In this document: positions 8,363 through 17,047 of the stretch, piece after piece | How positions within the stretch are numbered: position 1 is the first letter of the stretch | Layout of the letters: every line of letters starts with the position of its first letter | Assembly: GCF_001427125.1 (NCBI RefSeq) | Contig: NZ_LMGK01000006.1 | Location: 62,471 to 126,470, forward strand | Direction: 5' to 3' | DNA: 64,000 bases | Source: Pseudomonas sp. Root562 | GTDB taxonomy: Bacteria; Pseudomonadota; Gammaproteobacteria; Pseudomonadales; Pseudomonadaceae | Program-made: the position numbers and the translations under genes | Notes under the pieces: generated by a model | What the model saw: the letters and a program-made list of their open reading frames with translations, nothing else | Told to the model about the DNA's origin: nothing | Databases searched by the model: none

Positions 8363-8967
8363 CAGCAAACCTCCATGACGGTGAGCAGGTCTTCTGCGCA
8401 CTCTTGAGCGGTAAGGGACGCGGACAGGCCAAGGCGCAGGTTGCCCCGGGAGTCGAACACGAAACTGGTGGCGGTGTGGGACAGGGTATAGGTGTCGCCG
8501 CTCGGGACCTTCTCGAAGAATACGCCGAACTCCTTGGCGGTGGCCGCGGTTTCTTCCAGCGTGCCGTACAGCGCCTCGAAACTCGGGTCGAAGGCTTTGA
8601 CGTATTGGTCGAGCAATTCTGGGGTATCGCGCTCCGGGTCCAGGGTGATGAAGATCACTTGCAGGCGCTCGCCATCGCGGCCCATCAGTTTTTTCGCCTG
8701 GGCGGCGCGGGCCAGGGTGGTCGGGCAAACCGCCGGGCACTGGGTGAAGCCGAAGAAGATCATCGGCATCAGGCCCTGATAACTGCCGAGCATGCGGGTT
8801 TCGCCCTGGGTGTCCTTGAGCTTGAAGGAACGCCCCATGATCTTGTCGCTCAGGTCCTTGCCGTACTTGAACGACAGCTTGCTGCTGTCATCGCAGCCGG
8901 CGAGCAGGCCGAGGCTCAGCAGGCTCATGCCTTGCAGGACCGTGCGACGGGAATACAACGTACTCAT
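8362..8967 (-). CDS. SCO1/SenC family lipoprotein, copper-site assembly
   Basis: The 201-aa product begins with an N-terminal twin-arginine-like SRR and a lipobox (LLAGC, lipidated Cys near residue 24), so it is probably an anchored periplasmic lipoprotein. It has the thioredoxin-like SCO core: GFTQCPAVCPTTL with the CxxxC pair, LDPERDTP, and the conserved His in LSHTATSFVF. These are the Cu ligands. It delivers copper or reduces cysteines at CuA of cytochrome c oxidase. I prefer the second ATG (8967), because AGGA lies upstream; four more codons are open. It is the first gene of the pair with PCuAC. Confidence 0.88.
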   Translation of the reverse strand: MSTLYSRRTVLQGMSLLSLGLLAGCDDSSKLSFKYGKDLSDKIMGRSFKLKDTQGETRMLGSYQGLMPMIFFGFTQCPAVCPTTLARAAQAKKLMGRDGERLQVIFITLDPERDTPELLDQYVKAFDPSFEALYGTLEETAATAKEFGVFFEKVPSGDTYTLSHTATSFVFDSRGNLRLGLSASLTAQECAEDLLTVMEVC

Positions 8968-9210
8968 GGAAAAAAGCATCCTGTGTAGCGACTGGATATC
9001 TACAGTGGCTGATCAATCAGACGAGAAAAAGCGCAGGGATGTTAACAAACTGTTGCCCGTTGGCGCTCAATCGATGGCCGGCCGGTCATGCGCCAAAAGG
9101 TCGCGGGCCCGTCAAATACAAGAGAATACAAAGCGCTCGGCTGTCGACACATTGCAGATACAAACATCAGGTTTGATAGGGTCGTCCAATACCTCAAAGA
9201 GAGCATCGCC

Positions 9211-9411
9211 ATGTTTCGTAAACTGCAGCAAGCCGCGCGTTTCCTGAGCCAGAGCGGACGTTTGATGGTGGGCATGCCCGACTACGACAATTACGTCGCG
9301 CAAATGGCGATCAACCAGCCGGGCGAGCCTGTGATGAGCTATGAGGCGTTTTTCCGCGAGCGTCAGGAAGCGCGGTTTGGCCGTGGGAAATGTAATACGC
9401 GGTGTTGCTGA
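9211..9411 (+). CDS. YbdD/YjiX family small protein (orphan)
   Basis: The 66-aa product carries the family signature MPDYDNYV near residue 22 and YEAFFRERQEARFG near residue 45, and ends in Cys-rich KCNTRCC. YbdD/YjiX (DUF466) proteins are normally encoded directly after the pyruvate/peptide transporter genes cstA or btsT and modulate transport. Here no transporter is adjacent: upstream is the divergent SCO gene and downstream a REPIN. GAGAG lies upstream of the ATG. The family is confident; the role as an isolated gene is unknown. Confidence 0.82.
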   Translation: MFRKLQQAARFLSQSGRLMVGMPDYDNYVAQMAINQPGEPVMSYEAFFRERQEARFGRGKCNTRCC

Positions 9412-9444
9412 GACAAAGATCCCGTCCACAAGGTCATCCAGAAC

Positions 9445-9541
9445 CCCTGTAGGAGCTGAGCTTGCTCGCGATTGCGGTATGTCTGTGACATCAAGGCTGA
9501 CTGATGCACCGCTATCGCGAGCAAGCTCGGCTCCTACAGGG
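9445..9541. repeat. REPIN
   Basis: The left arm (about 9445-9472) and the right arm (9513-9541) are near-exact inverted copies built on CTGTAGGAGC(TGA)GCTTGCTCGCGAT. It lies between the YbdD-like gene and the nirB control region. Confidence 0.9.
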
Positions 9542-9704
9542 ATTTGCGCACTTTTAAAGCGCGATGTCCGGCAACTTGCACCAGTGCGAAGCGGTTTCCT
9601 GAACCATTCCCCCCTGTAACATCAACCTCTGACAATCCTGCTCACTTCGCCAGAAGCGTTGCGGACACGGCTCTGCAGGTCTGTTTCCAGTTTCTGTGCG
9701 CGCT

Positions 9705-9720
9705 TGGCACAAACACTGCA
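9705..9720 (+). promoter_or_regulatory. Sigma-54 promoter of nirBD
   Basis: TGGCAC-N5-CTGCA shows the strict -24 GG / -12 GC pair with exactly 10 bases between them (9706-9707 and 9718-9719). It matches the sigma-54 consensus closely and points to nirB. Transcription would start near 9731 and give a leader of roughly 200 nt. RpoN/NtrC control is expected for nitrite assimilation. I saw no convincing NtrC site upstream. Confidence 0.8.
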
Positions 9721-9813
9721 TCCACCCCATCAGCGCCATCTGGAAAAGATGGACCGCCCACTCGGTCAACGACGATCGATCAACCGCACAGGTCGTGGGC
9801 AATATCGGTGGAT

Positions 9814-9894
9814 CAGGCATGGCCGTCTGGTTTCAACACCGCAAAAGAACAGGCAAAGACGCCTGGAACCGCAAGGTTTCAGGCGTTTTTTTTT
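9814..9894 (+). promoter_or_regulatory. ANTAR (NasT) antitermination leader of nirBD
   Basis: Two hairpins with six-base loops are present. P1 (9814-9829) has stem CAGGC/GTCTG and loop ATGGCC. P2 (9850-9865) has stem CAGGC/GCCTG and loop AAAGAC. Both loops have A at position 1 and G at position 4, the ANTAR recognition pattern. P2 cannot coexist with the terminator at 9859-9894, since they share 9859-9865. This is the classic layout: NasT binding stabilises P2 and prevents termination when nitrate relieves NasS inhibition. The 20-base linker is fairly long. nasST is not in this window. Confidence 0.8.
9859..9894 (+). terminator. Intrinsic terminator in nirB leader (attenuator)
   Basis: A 12-bp stem with one G-U pair (9859-9870 with 9875-9886) closes a GCAA tetraloop and runs straight into nine T residues. 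It lies about 40 bases before the nirB start, so it must be bypassed for expression. Confidence 0.9.
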
Positions 9895-9934
9895 GCTTTT
9901 TTTCACCGTGATGGGCTTTGGGCAGGTGTCGTTT

Positions 9935-12496
9935 ATGAATTCCAATGTGGCCACTTTGAACAAGCAGCAAACGCTGATCGTCATCGGCAATGGCATGGTC
10001 GGACATCACTGTGTCGAGCAGTTGATCGAGCGCGGTGCCCTTGAACATTATCGCTTGCACGTATTCAGCGAAGAGCCGATGCGCGCCTACGACCGTGTGC
10101 ATCTGTCGGAATACTTTTCCGGTCGCGATGCCGAGTCGCTGGCACTGAGTGACGCGGCGTTGTACCAGACGCCAGGCGTGACCCTGCACCTGGGAGTGCC
10201 GGTGCTGGAAATCGACCGTGCCCGTCGACAGGTGATCACCGCCCAAGGCTCTGTTGCCTACGACAAACTGGTCCTGGCCACCGGTTCCTATCCGTTCGTA
10301 CCGCCGATCGAAGGCGCCGAAGGCGATTCGCGGCTGGTCTACCGCACCCTTGAAGACCTTGATGCCATTCGCGCTGCTGCAGCCAACGCCAGGCGCGGTG
10401 TAGTGGTCGGCGGTGGTTTGCTCGGCCTGGAAGCGGCCAATGCCCTGAAAAGCCTGGGGCTGGAAGCACACGTCGTGGAGTTCGCACCGCGCCTGATGCC
10501 GGTGCAACTGGACGATTTGGGTGGGCTGGCGCTCAAGGCGCAGATCGAACGATTGGGCGTCGGTGTTCACCTGTCCCGCGCCACGCAATCGATCAGTGCT
10601 GGCGAGCAGTTCCGCTATCGGATGAATTTTGCCAATGACGAATTCCTTGAAACCGACTTGATCGTGTTTTCCGCTGGTATTCGGGCGCAAGATGCCCTGG
10701 CTCGCCAATGCGCGCTGGAGATCGGCCCGCGCGGCGGCGTAGTGATCGACGACACGTGCCTGAGCTGCGATCCGAACATTTACGCCATCGGCGAATGCGC
10801 ATCGTGGAACGGCAGCCTGTTCGGTCTGGTCGCTCCTGGCTACCAGATGGCTCGCAGTGTCGCGGCGCGGTTGTGCGACGACGTCGCCGAACCGTTCCAG
10901 GGCGCCGACATGTCGACCAAGCTCAAACTGCTGGGCGTCGATGTCGGCTCCATCGGTGACGCCCATGCCAACACCCCGGGCGCCCGTAGTTACCAGTTCA
11001 TCGACGAAACCACCGCCAGCTATCGGCGCCTGGTGGTCGATGCCAGCGGCAAACGGGTACTCGGCGCAGTGTTGATCGGCGACAACAGCTATTACGACAC
11101 GCTGTTGCAATACATGCAGAACGCGATTGCCTTGCCGTCGGAACCGGCCGCGCTGATCCTGCCGTCGTCCGAAGGTGCGCCGACCCTCGGCCCGGGCGCC
11201 TTGCCGGAAGCTGCCACCATCTGTTCCTGCCACAACGTGACCAAGGGCGCCATCTGCTCGGCCATCGACGGCGGCTGCACCGACCTCGGCCTGCTCAAGT
11301 CGCAGACCAAGGCTGGCACCGGTTGCGGCGGTTGCGCCGGGTTGCTCAAGCAAGTCTTCGAACATGAGCTGATTGCCCGAGGCGTCAGCGTCGACAAGAG
11401 CCTGTGCGAACATTTCGCCTACACCCGACAGGAGTTGTATGCACTCGTGCGGGTAGAAGGGGTGATCACCTTCGAAGAACTGTTGGCCAAGCATGGCCGT
11501 GGCCACACCGGTTGCGACGTCTGCAAACCGGCGGTGGGCTCGATCCTGGCGTCGTGCTGGAACCAGCCGATCATGGATCCGTCGCTGGTGCCGTTGCAGG
11601 ACACCAACGATACGTTCATGGCCAACATGCAGAAAAACGGCACCTACTCAGTGGTACCGCGCATTCCCGGGGGCGAGATCACGGCCGACAAACTGATTGC
11701 CATCGGCGTGGTGGCGAAGAAATACGACCTCTACACCAAGATCACCGGCGGCCAGCGCATCGACCTGTTCGGCGCGCAGTTGCATGAATTGCCGGACATC
11801 TGGGCGGAGCTGATCGAAGCCGGTTTCGAAACCGGCCACGCCTACGGCAAATCGACCCGCACAGTGAAGTCCTGCGTCGGCAGCACCTGGTGTCGCTATG
11901 GCGTGCAAGACAGCGTGCAAATGGCGCTGACCATCGAAGACCGCTACAAAGGCCTGCGTTCGCCGCACAAGCTCAAGTTCGCGGTGTCCGGTTGCACCCG
12001 TGAATGCGCAGAGGCCCAAAGCAAGGACGTGGGGGTGATCGCTACCGAGAAAGGCTGGAACCTCTATATCGCCGGCAACGGCGGCATGCGTCCACGGCAC
12101 GCCGAACTGTTCGCCACCGATCTGGATGACGCGACGCTGATCCGTTACATCGATCGCTTCCTGATGTTCTACATCCGCACCGCCGACAAATTGCAGCGCA
12201 CGTCGGTCTGGCGCGAAAGCCTGGAAGGCGGCCTGGATTACCTCAAGGACGTGATCATCCACGACAGCCTTGGCCTGGGCGCCGAACTCGAGTCGCAGAT
12301 GCAATTGGTGGTCAATCGCTATGAATGCGAGTGGGCCAACGCCCTCAAGGATCCGGAAAAACTCAAGCGCTTCCGCACCTTCGTCAACGACAAACGCCCG
12401 GACCCGGACATTCACTTTGTCCAGGAGCGCGGCCAACGCCGGCCGATCATGGCCGCCGAACTCAACCTGATCCCTGTCACCGAGGAGACTGTCTGA
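9935..12496 (+). CDS. nirB: NADH-dependent nitrite reductase large subunit NirB
   Basis: This 853-aa protein has all NirB domains: an FAD/NAD(P) oxidoreductase (residues 10-300, starting TLIVIGNGMVGHHCVE), a BFD-like [2Fe-2S] domain with CSCHNVTKG...GTGCGGCAGLLKQ, a ferredoxin-like half domain, and the sirohaem/[4Fe-4S] domain with C-x5-C (CVGSTWC) and C-x3-C (CTRECAEA). It reduces nitrite to ammonium in the cytoplasm with NADH. The frame is open back to 9659, but that stretch is the regulatory leader; the ATG at 9935 follows AGGTG. It overlaps nirD by one base. Confidence 0.95.
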   Translation: MNSNVATLNKQQTLIVIGNGMVGHHCVEQLIERGALEHYRLHVFSEEPMRAYDRVHLSEYFSGRDAESLALSDAALYQTPGVTLHLGVPVLEIDRARRQVITAQGSVAYDKLVLATGSYPFVPPIEGAEGDSRLVYRTLEDLDAIRAAAANARRGVVVGGGLLGLEAANALKSLGLEAHVVEFAPRLMPVQLDDLGGLALKAQIERLGVGVHLSRATQSISAGEQFRYRMNFANDEFLETDLIVFSAGIRAQDALARQCALEIGPRGGVVIDDTCLSCDPNIYAIGECASWNGSLFGLVAPGYQMARSVAARLCDDVAEPFQGADMSTKLKLLGVDVGSIGDAHANTPGARSYQFIDETTASYRRLVVDASGKRVLGAVLIGDNSYYDTLLQYMQNAIALPSEPAALILPSSEGAPTLGPGALPEAATICSCHNVTKGAICSAIDGGCTDLGLLKSQTKAGTGCGGCAGLLKQVFEHELIARGVSVDKSLCEHFAYTRQELYALVRVEGVITFEELLAKHGRGHTGCDVCKPAVGSILASCWNQPIMDPSLVPLQDTNDTFMANMQKNGTYSVVPRIPGGEITADKLIAIGVVAKKYDLYTKITGGQRIDLFGAQLHELPDIWAELIEAGFETGHAYGKSTRTVKSCVGSTWCRYGVQDSVQMALTIEDRYKGLRSPHKLKFAVSGCTRECAEAQSKDVGVIATEKGWNLYIAGNGGMRPRHAELFATDLDDATLIRYIDRFLMFYIRTADKLQRTSVWRESLEGGLDYLKDVIIHDSLGLGAELESQMQLVVNRYECEWANALKDPEKLKRFRTFVNDKRPDPDIHFVQERGQRRPIMAAELNLIPVTEETV

Positions 12497-12873
12497 TGAG
12501 CCTGTCCAATACTCAGCGCGCTGCACGTGTAGAGAATATCGATGCCTGGCAATCGGTGTGCAGCCAGCAGGATCTGGTGAGCGATTCCGGTGTCGTGGTG
12601 TGGCTCGACGGTGCGCAAGTGGCGCTGTTTTACCTGCCGGGCGCGGAGGGCAAAAAACTCTACGCCATCGACAACCATGACCCGCAATCCGGGGCCAACG
12701 TGATTGGCCGCGGCCTGGTCGGCAGTATCAAGGGGGATCTGGTGGTGGCGTCGCCGATCTACAAACAGCATTTTCGCCTGGAAGACGGTAGCTGCCTGGA
12801 GTATCCACAACAGCGTTTGCGGGTCTGGCCGGTGCGGTTGAAGGAAGGGCGGGTGGAAGTCGGGCTGGCCTGA
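12496..12873 (+). CDS. nirD: Nitrite reductase small subunit NirD
   Basis: The 125-aa product is a Rieske-fold NirD protein, with VWLDGAQVALFYLPGAEGKKLYAIDNHDPQSGANVIGRG and YKQHFRLEDGSCLEYP. As in most NirD proteins, the Rieske Cys/His ligands are missing, so no cluster is bound. It partners NirB in assimilatory nitrite reduction. The ATG overlaps the nirB stop (TGATG), so the two are translationally coupled. Confidence 0.94.
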   Translation: MSLSNTQRAARVENIDAWQSVCSQQDLVSDSGVVVWLDGAQVALFYLPGAEGKKLYAIDNHDPQSGANVIGRGLVGSIKGDLVVASPIYKQHFRLEDGSCLEYPQQRLRVWPVRLKEGRVEVGLA

Positions 12874-12904
12874 CGTTGTACGCGATTCGCATCAGGAGAC
12901 GCAC

Positions 12905-13345
12905 ATGAAGACAGCCGCACAGTTGCTCAAGCTCAAAGTCGTGGAAAACCAGCAGGTGCACAGCATCGCACCGGATGCCATGGTGCTCGAGGCCGTGAAG
13001 AAAATGGCCGAGAAGAACGTGGGCGCGTTGCCGGTGATCGAAAAGGGCGAAGTCGTTGGTGTGATAAGCGAGCGTGACTACGCGCGCAAGGTGGTGCTGC
13101 TGGGGCGTTCATCAGTCGGCACCCCGGTCAGGGCCATCATGAGTTCTCCGGTGGTTACCGCTGATAGCCAACAAAGCATCGAGCATTGCATGGCGGTCAT
13201 GACTGACAGCCATTTGCGGCATCTACCGGTTGTTGAGAATGGCGAGCTGATCGGTTTGCTGTCGATCGGCGATCTGGTCAAGCAAGCCATTGTCGAGCAG
13301 GCCGACCTGATTCGTCAGTTTGAACATTACATCCGCGGGCACTGA
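12905..13345 (+). CDS. CBS-domain pair protein
   Basis: This 146-aa stand-alone protein consists of two CBS motifs (about residues 18-68 and 78-132), with signature stretches AVKKMAEKNVGALPVIEKGEVVGVISERDYARKV and MTDSHLRHLPVVENGELIGLLSIGDLVK. Such CBS pairs bind adenosyl nucleotides or NADH and act as energy or redox sensors; the partner is unknown. It starts 31 bases after nirD behind AGGAG, so it may be read through from the nirBD operon. A strong terminator follows. Confidence 0.9.
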   Translation: MKTAAQLLKLKVVENQQVHSIAPDAMVLEAVKKMAEKNVGALPVIEKGEVVGVISERDYARKVVLLGRSSVGTPVRAIMSSPVVTADSQQSIEHCMAVMTDSHLRHLPVVENGELIGLLSIGDLVKQAIVEQADLIRQFEHYIRGH

Positions 13346-13366
13346 GACACGTTTTTCATCAGCCAC

Positions 13367-13416
13367 GCAAAAGGGGAGGGATCGGAGGGTAGCCGCCGAT
13401 TCGTCCCCTTTTTTTG
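13367..13416 (+). terminator. Intrinsic terminator after CBS-domain gene
   Basis: The stem GCAAAAGGGGA...(T)CCCCTTTTTTTGC has a GC-rich interior sequence and ends in a T-run on the plus strand; the A-run on the other flank makes it bidirectional. It lies between convergent genes. Confidence 0.75.
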
Positions 13417-13432
13417 CGGGATTATCCAAGCA

Positions 13433-13864
13433 TCAGAATTTGAACGCCTGCCGTCCTACCAACAGCCATTTCCCGTGCTGTTTTTGCCAGATCTGGAAGT
13501 TCTCGATTTCAGTCGGGACCACCTCGGTGCCCTTGAGGGCCTGGGCCGAGAAGTGGTGGCGAACCAATGCAACATCGCCGGACAAGGTGATGGTCTGATT
13601 CTGCATCTCAAGGGTCTTGAAGGCACTTTTGCCGGTTTCGATGTCGGCGATGAAAGCTTTCTTGTCCTGGATCTTGCCGCTGGAATGACCATAAGTCAGG
13701 TTCTCGGCGGTCAATGCCTGCAGTTCGGCGATGTCCTTGTGCAACATGGCCTGGGTCAGGTGATCGACAGCTTGTGCTACCTCCTTGTCCGCGGCAGCAG
13801 GAGCGGCTGCAACGTAGCCGCTGAACAGGCAGAAAAATCCGATCAGCAATGTGGTTTTTTTCAT
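13433..13864 (-). CDS. Secreted NTF2-like (DUF4440-type) protein
   Basis: The 143-aa product has a signal peptide (residues 1-20, cleaved near YVAAAPA) and a single NTF2-like cone domain: VAQAVDHLTQAMLHKDIAELQALTAENLTYGHSSG, IADIETGK, VALVRHHFS, and a C-terminal FQIWQKQHGKWLLVGRQAFKF. Such proteins are small periplasmic binding or enzyme-like domains of unknown substrate. A single gene, divergent from the DUF2238 gene. Confidence 0.8.
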   Translation of the reverse strand: MKKTTLLIGFFCLFSGYVAAAPAAADKEVAQAVDHLTQAMLHKDIAELQALTAENLTYGHSSGKIQDKKAFIADIETGKSAFKTLEMQNQTITLSGDVALVRHHFSAQALKGTEVVPTEIENFQIWQKQHGKWLLVGRQAFKF

Positions 13865-14039
13865 GAAGGTTTCCTTGTTGTTGTTTAGGGTGACTGAGCT
13901 TGAAAATAGATTTGTCAGTCATCGTACAACCTAGCATGCGCTTGCGGAAAAAAGCGAACTTGCGCCGCAGGTTTTTCTCGAAGTTAAACGTTCGTCACGG
14001 TTTTTTATTTCAAGTGTCGGATTTCGAGGAATCAATGCC

Positions 14040-14708
14040 ATGCAGCCCAAAGAACATCCGCGATACGAACTGACGTTGCTGGTGACATTGCTGGTCATCG
14101 TCGCGGTTTCCGGTTTTGCCCCGCGCAGCCGGATCGATTGGGCGTTGGAAAATCTGTTGGTGCTGTTGTTGGTGGGTACATTGCTGGCGGTTTATCGGCG
14201 GTTTCGTTTGTCTGCGACGTCCATCACCCTGGTATTCGTATTCCTGTGTATTCACGAGTTGGGTTCGCACTACACCTATTCCATGGTGCCTTACGACCGA
14301 TGGTGTTCCGCCCTTACCGGGTTCAGTTTCGATAAAACCTTTGGCTGGCACCGCAACCATTTCGATCGACTGGTGCATCTGAGTTACGGCCTGTTGATGG
14401 TCTTTCCCAATCGTGAAGTGCTGGCGCGGCTGACGCCATTGCGTGGGTTCTGGCTGTTTTTTGTCACCGTGAACATCATGCTTTCCACCTCGGCGGTTTA
14501 TGAACTGGTGGAGTGGGTGGGCGGCGCTTACCTCTGCGACGACACTGCCAAAGCCTTCGTTGGTGCACAAAACGATCCGTGGGATTCGCAAAAGGACATG
14601 GCGCTCGCCATTCTTGGGGCCTTCATCAGCCTGTCGCTGGTTTCGCTGCGCAGCAGCCTGTTCCAACCCGCGTTGCCTACCGCGTGTCGCAAAAACTGCA
14701 ATCAGTGA
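14040..14708 (+). CDS. DUF2238 (YjdF-like) integral membrane protein
   Basis: This 222-aa protein has about five predicted membrane segments (residues 10-26, 36-52, 60-78, 120-137 and 142-160, plus a weaker one near 180-200). It contains the family motifs HELGSHYTYSMVPYDRW, NHFDRLVHLSYGLLM and YELVEWVGGA...DPWDSQKDM. The function of DUF2238 is unknown. The start is preceded by GAGGA. It has no clear operon link with the chemoreceptor downstream, which has its own SD. Confidence 0.85.
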   Translation: MQPKEHPRYELTLLVTLLVIVAVSGFAPRSRIDWALENLLVLLLVGTLLAVYRRFRLSATSITLVFVFLCIHELGSHYTYSMVPYDRWCSALTGFSFDKTFGWHRNHFDRLVHLSYGLLMVFPNREVLARLTPLRGFWLFFVTVNIMLSTSAVYELVEWVGGAYLCDDTAKAFVGAQNDPWDSQKDMALAILGAFISLSLVSLRSSLFQPALPTACRKNCNQ

Positions 14709-14811
14709 AGTCAGCCCTTCAATTCCCGTTTGGTGCAGTCGATAACCTCTTCAGCAATGCAAATTGTGCTGGCGCAAGCCACCCGATAAACGTACGAAGA
14801 GGAACCACAGA

Positions 14812-16425
14812 GTGTCCATTAAACTGCGTTTACTGTTGCTGATCGGCACAGGCGTGATCACTGCCTTGATCATGGGGCTGGTCAGTTACCTGGGCAATGG
14901 CCAAATGGCGCAAGCGGTGAAGGACAACGACGTCGGCATGACTGCACTGCGTAACCACCTTGAAGCCGACATGATGCACGACGCCTTGCGCGCCGATGTG
15001 CTGTCGGCGATGTTGGTGGGATTGGGCAAAAGCACCAGCAGCCAGGCCGAGGTACGGAGTTCCATCGAGGAGCACTCCACGCGTTTTCGCCAAGTATTGG
15101 GCGAAAATTTCAAGCTGCCGGTCAACGACACCTTGAAAACCGCGTTGAACCAAATCAAGCCGAGCCTGGACACCTACATCGGCACCGCCGAACGCATCGT
15201 CGCGCTGGCGCTGGAGAATCCGCAAGCCGCGCAAGCGCAACTGGGCACGTTCAACCAGGCTTTCGGCCAACTGGAAGACCAGATGGCGGCGCTCAGCGAG
15301 TTGATCGAGAGCAACACGCAACAGACCAGCCAAGGCACAGCGCAAGCCATCAGCAACGCTAACTTCGCACTTGCCTGCGTTCTGGTTGCCAGCCTGTTGC
15401 TGCTGTTGGCGCAGGGCCGCTGGGTGATTCTCAGCATCATGGCGCCTTTGCAGACGGCCAGCCGCATTGCCGAGCGCATCGCTCACGGCAACCTCAGCGA
15501 AACCATCGTCGAGCCGACCCGCAAGGACGAAGCCAGCACGCTGATTCGCAGCCTCGCCACCATGCAGCGCGATTTACGCGGCATGATCGAAGTGGTGCGC
15601 AGCAATGCCCATGGTGTCAGCGGCATGAGCGAGCAACTGAGCAGCGGTTGCCACGAAGTCGCCGGCAGCAGCCAGCAGCAAAGCGCCGCCGCCAGTACCA
15701 TGGCCGCGGCGGCCAGTGAAATGACGGCAAGCATCGAAGAAATCACCCGGCACGCCGAGCGCGCACTGGATATGGCCAATCAGGCTGAAGCCTTGGCCAA
15801 GGATGGTGGGCGGGTGATCCATCAGGTGGTCAACGACATGGACGGCATCGCCCGCTCGGCGCAGCAGTCAGCGCAGGTGATTCGCACGCTGGACAAGGAA
15901 TCCGAAGGGATTTTCAGCATTATCCAGGTCATCAAGGGCATCGCCGATCAAACCAACCTGCTGGCACTCAACGCCGCCATCGAGGCTGCCCGTGCCGGCG
16001 AACAGGGCCGTGGTTTCGCGGTAGTCGCCGACGAAGTGCGCAGCCTGGCCGGGCGTACCAGCGCGTCGACCCAGGAAATCGCCGCCATGGTCTCGCGCAT
16101 CCAGCAAAGCACCCGCGAAGCGGTGATCAGCATGGAGGAGGGCGTGGCCCAGGTCGACAAAGGCATGGCCGTGACTGCCGACGTCGAACGCGCCATCCGC
16201 GAGATCCTCGAAGCCACGCTCAACACCACGCAACTGGTCAACGATATCAGCCGCACCATCGGCGAGCAGAGCCTGGCCAGCAACGAAATCGCCCATCAGG
16301 TCGAGATGATCGCCGGCATGTCCGAAGGCAACAGCAAAGTAATCGGGCAAACGGCTACGACGACGGACGAGTTATCGAACCTGGCCGGGCAATTGTCGCA
16401 GTCGGTGGATCGGTTTCGGCTTTGA
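14812..16425 (+). CDS. Methyl-accepting chemotaxis protein
   Basis: The 537-aa transmembrane chemoreceptor has TM1 at residues 5-25, a periplasmic four-helix-type sensor (about residues 30-185), TM2 at 186-206, HAMP, and a cytoplasmic signalling domain with the near-invariant hairpin tip DQTNLLALNAAIEAARAGEQGRGFAVVADEVRSLA. It signals to CheA/CheW; the ligand is unknown. The GTG at 14812, nine bases after GAGGAA, is the likely start. The frame is open upstream to 14764 but that stretch lacks membrane character. There is no C-terminal CheR-binding pentapeptide. Confidence 0.92.
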   Translation: MSIKLRLLLLIGTGVITALIMGLVSYLGNGQMAQAVKDNDVGMTALRNHLEADMMHDALRADVLSAMLVGLGKSTSSQAEVRSSIEEHSTRFRQVLGENFKLPVNDTLKTALNQIKPSLDTYIGTAERIVALALENPQAAQAQLGTFNQAFGQLEDQMAALSELIESNTQQTSQGTAQAISNANFALACVLVASLLLLLAQGRWVILSIMAPLQTASRIAERIAHGNLSETIVEPTRKDEASTLIRSLATMQRDLRGMIEVVRSNAHGVSGMSEQLSSGCHEVAGSSQQQSAAASTMAAAASEMTASIEEITRHAERALDMANQAEALAKDGGRVIHQVVNDMDGIARSAQQSAQVIRTLDKESEGIFSIIQVIKGIADQTNLLALNAAIEAARAGEQGRGFAVVADEVRSLAGRTSASTQEIAAMVSRIQQSTREAVISMEEGVAQVDKGMAVTADVERAIREILEATLNTTQLVNDISRTIGEQSLASNEIAHQVEMIAGMSEGNSKVIGQTATTTDELSNLAGQLSQSVDRFRL

Positions 16426-16440
16426 TGCCGGAAGAGGCCG

Positions 16441-17015
16441 ACGCATTCAGCATCCCTGTCGCCTGATCCGCCGCCATCGCTGGCAAGCCAGCTCCCACAA
16501 GGTCTTAAGGTTGCCGCATGATTTAGGTACGCCGCAAAACCCTGTGGGAGCAGGCTTGCCAGCGAAGAGGCCGGCACATGCAGCATCGATGGCACTAAAG
16601 CCGCCATCTCTGGAAAGCCAGCTCCCACAAGGTCCTGTGGTTGCCGCATGATGTAGGCACGCCGCAAAACCCTGTGGGAGCTGGCTTGCCAGTGAAGAGG
16701 CCAGCACATTCAGCATTGATGGCACTAAAGCCGCCATCGCTGGCAAGCCCCGCTCCCACAAGGTCCTGTGGTTGCCGCATGATGTAGGCACGCCGCAAAA
16801 CCCTGTGGGAGCTGGCTTGCCAGCGAAGAGGCCGGCACATGCAGCATCGATGGCACTAAAGCCGCCATCGCTGGAAAGCCAGCTCCCACAAGGTCCTGTG
16901 GTTGCCGCATGATGTAGGCACGCCGCAAAACCCTGTGGGAGCTGGCTTGCCAGCGAAGAGACCGGCACATTCAGCATTGATGGCACTTGAGCCGCCGCCA
17001 TCGCGGGCAAGTTGA
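16441..17015. repeat. Tandem REPIN array, four 130-bp units plus a partial fifth
   Basis: A unit starting (C)CGCCATCGCTGG recurs at 16471, 16601, 16731, 16862 and, incompletely, near 16994, a period of 130-131 bp. Each unit holds an inverted pair: a left arm around GGCAAGCCAGCTCCCACA and a right arm around TGTGGGAGC(T)GGCTTGCC, separated by a shared spacer. Units are over 90% alike by eye. Apparent reading frames here are repeat artefacts. The array separates the chemoreceptor from ilvD. Confidence 0.93.
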
Positions 17016-17047
17016 ATGCGCCAGGTCAGGCAGCACACCTTTTCGGC

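Noticed and set aside
9574..9590. NtrC binding site upstream of nirB
   Set aside because: TTGCACCAGTGCGAA resembles one half site but lacks a matching second half at the correct spacing.
9833..11506. 557-codon antisense frame over nirB
   Set aside because: A shadow of the nirB coding bias; nirB is unambiguous in the sense frame.
16447..17010. Repetitive open frames across the REPIN array
   Set aside because: The apparent protein consists of 43-residue repeats because the 130-bp unit is nearly divisible by three; no SD or domain. A REP artefact.
16441..17015. CRISPR array
   Set aside because: The whole 130-bp unit is conserved, with no unique spacers; internal inverted repeats are REP palindromes and there are no cas genes.
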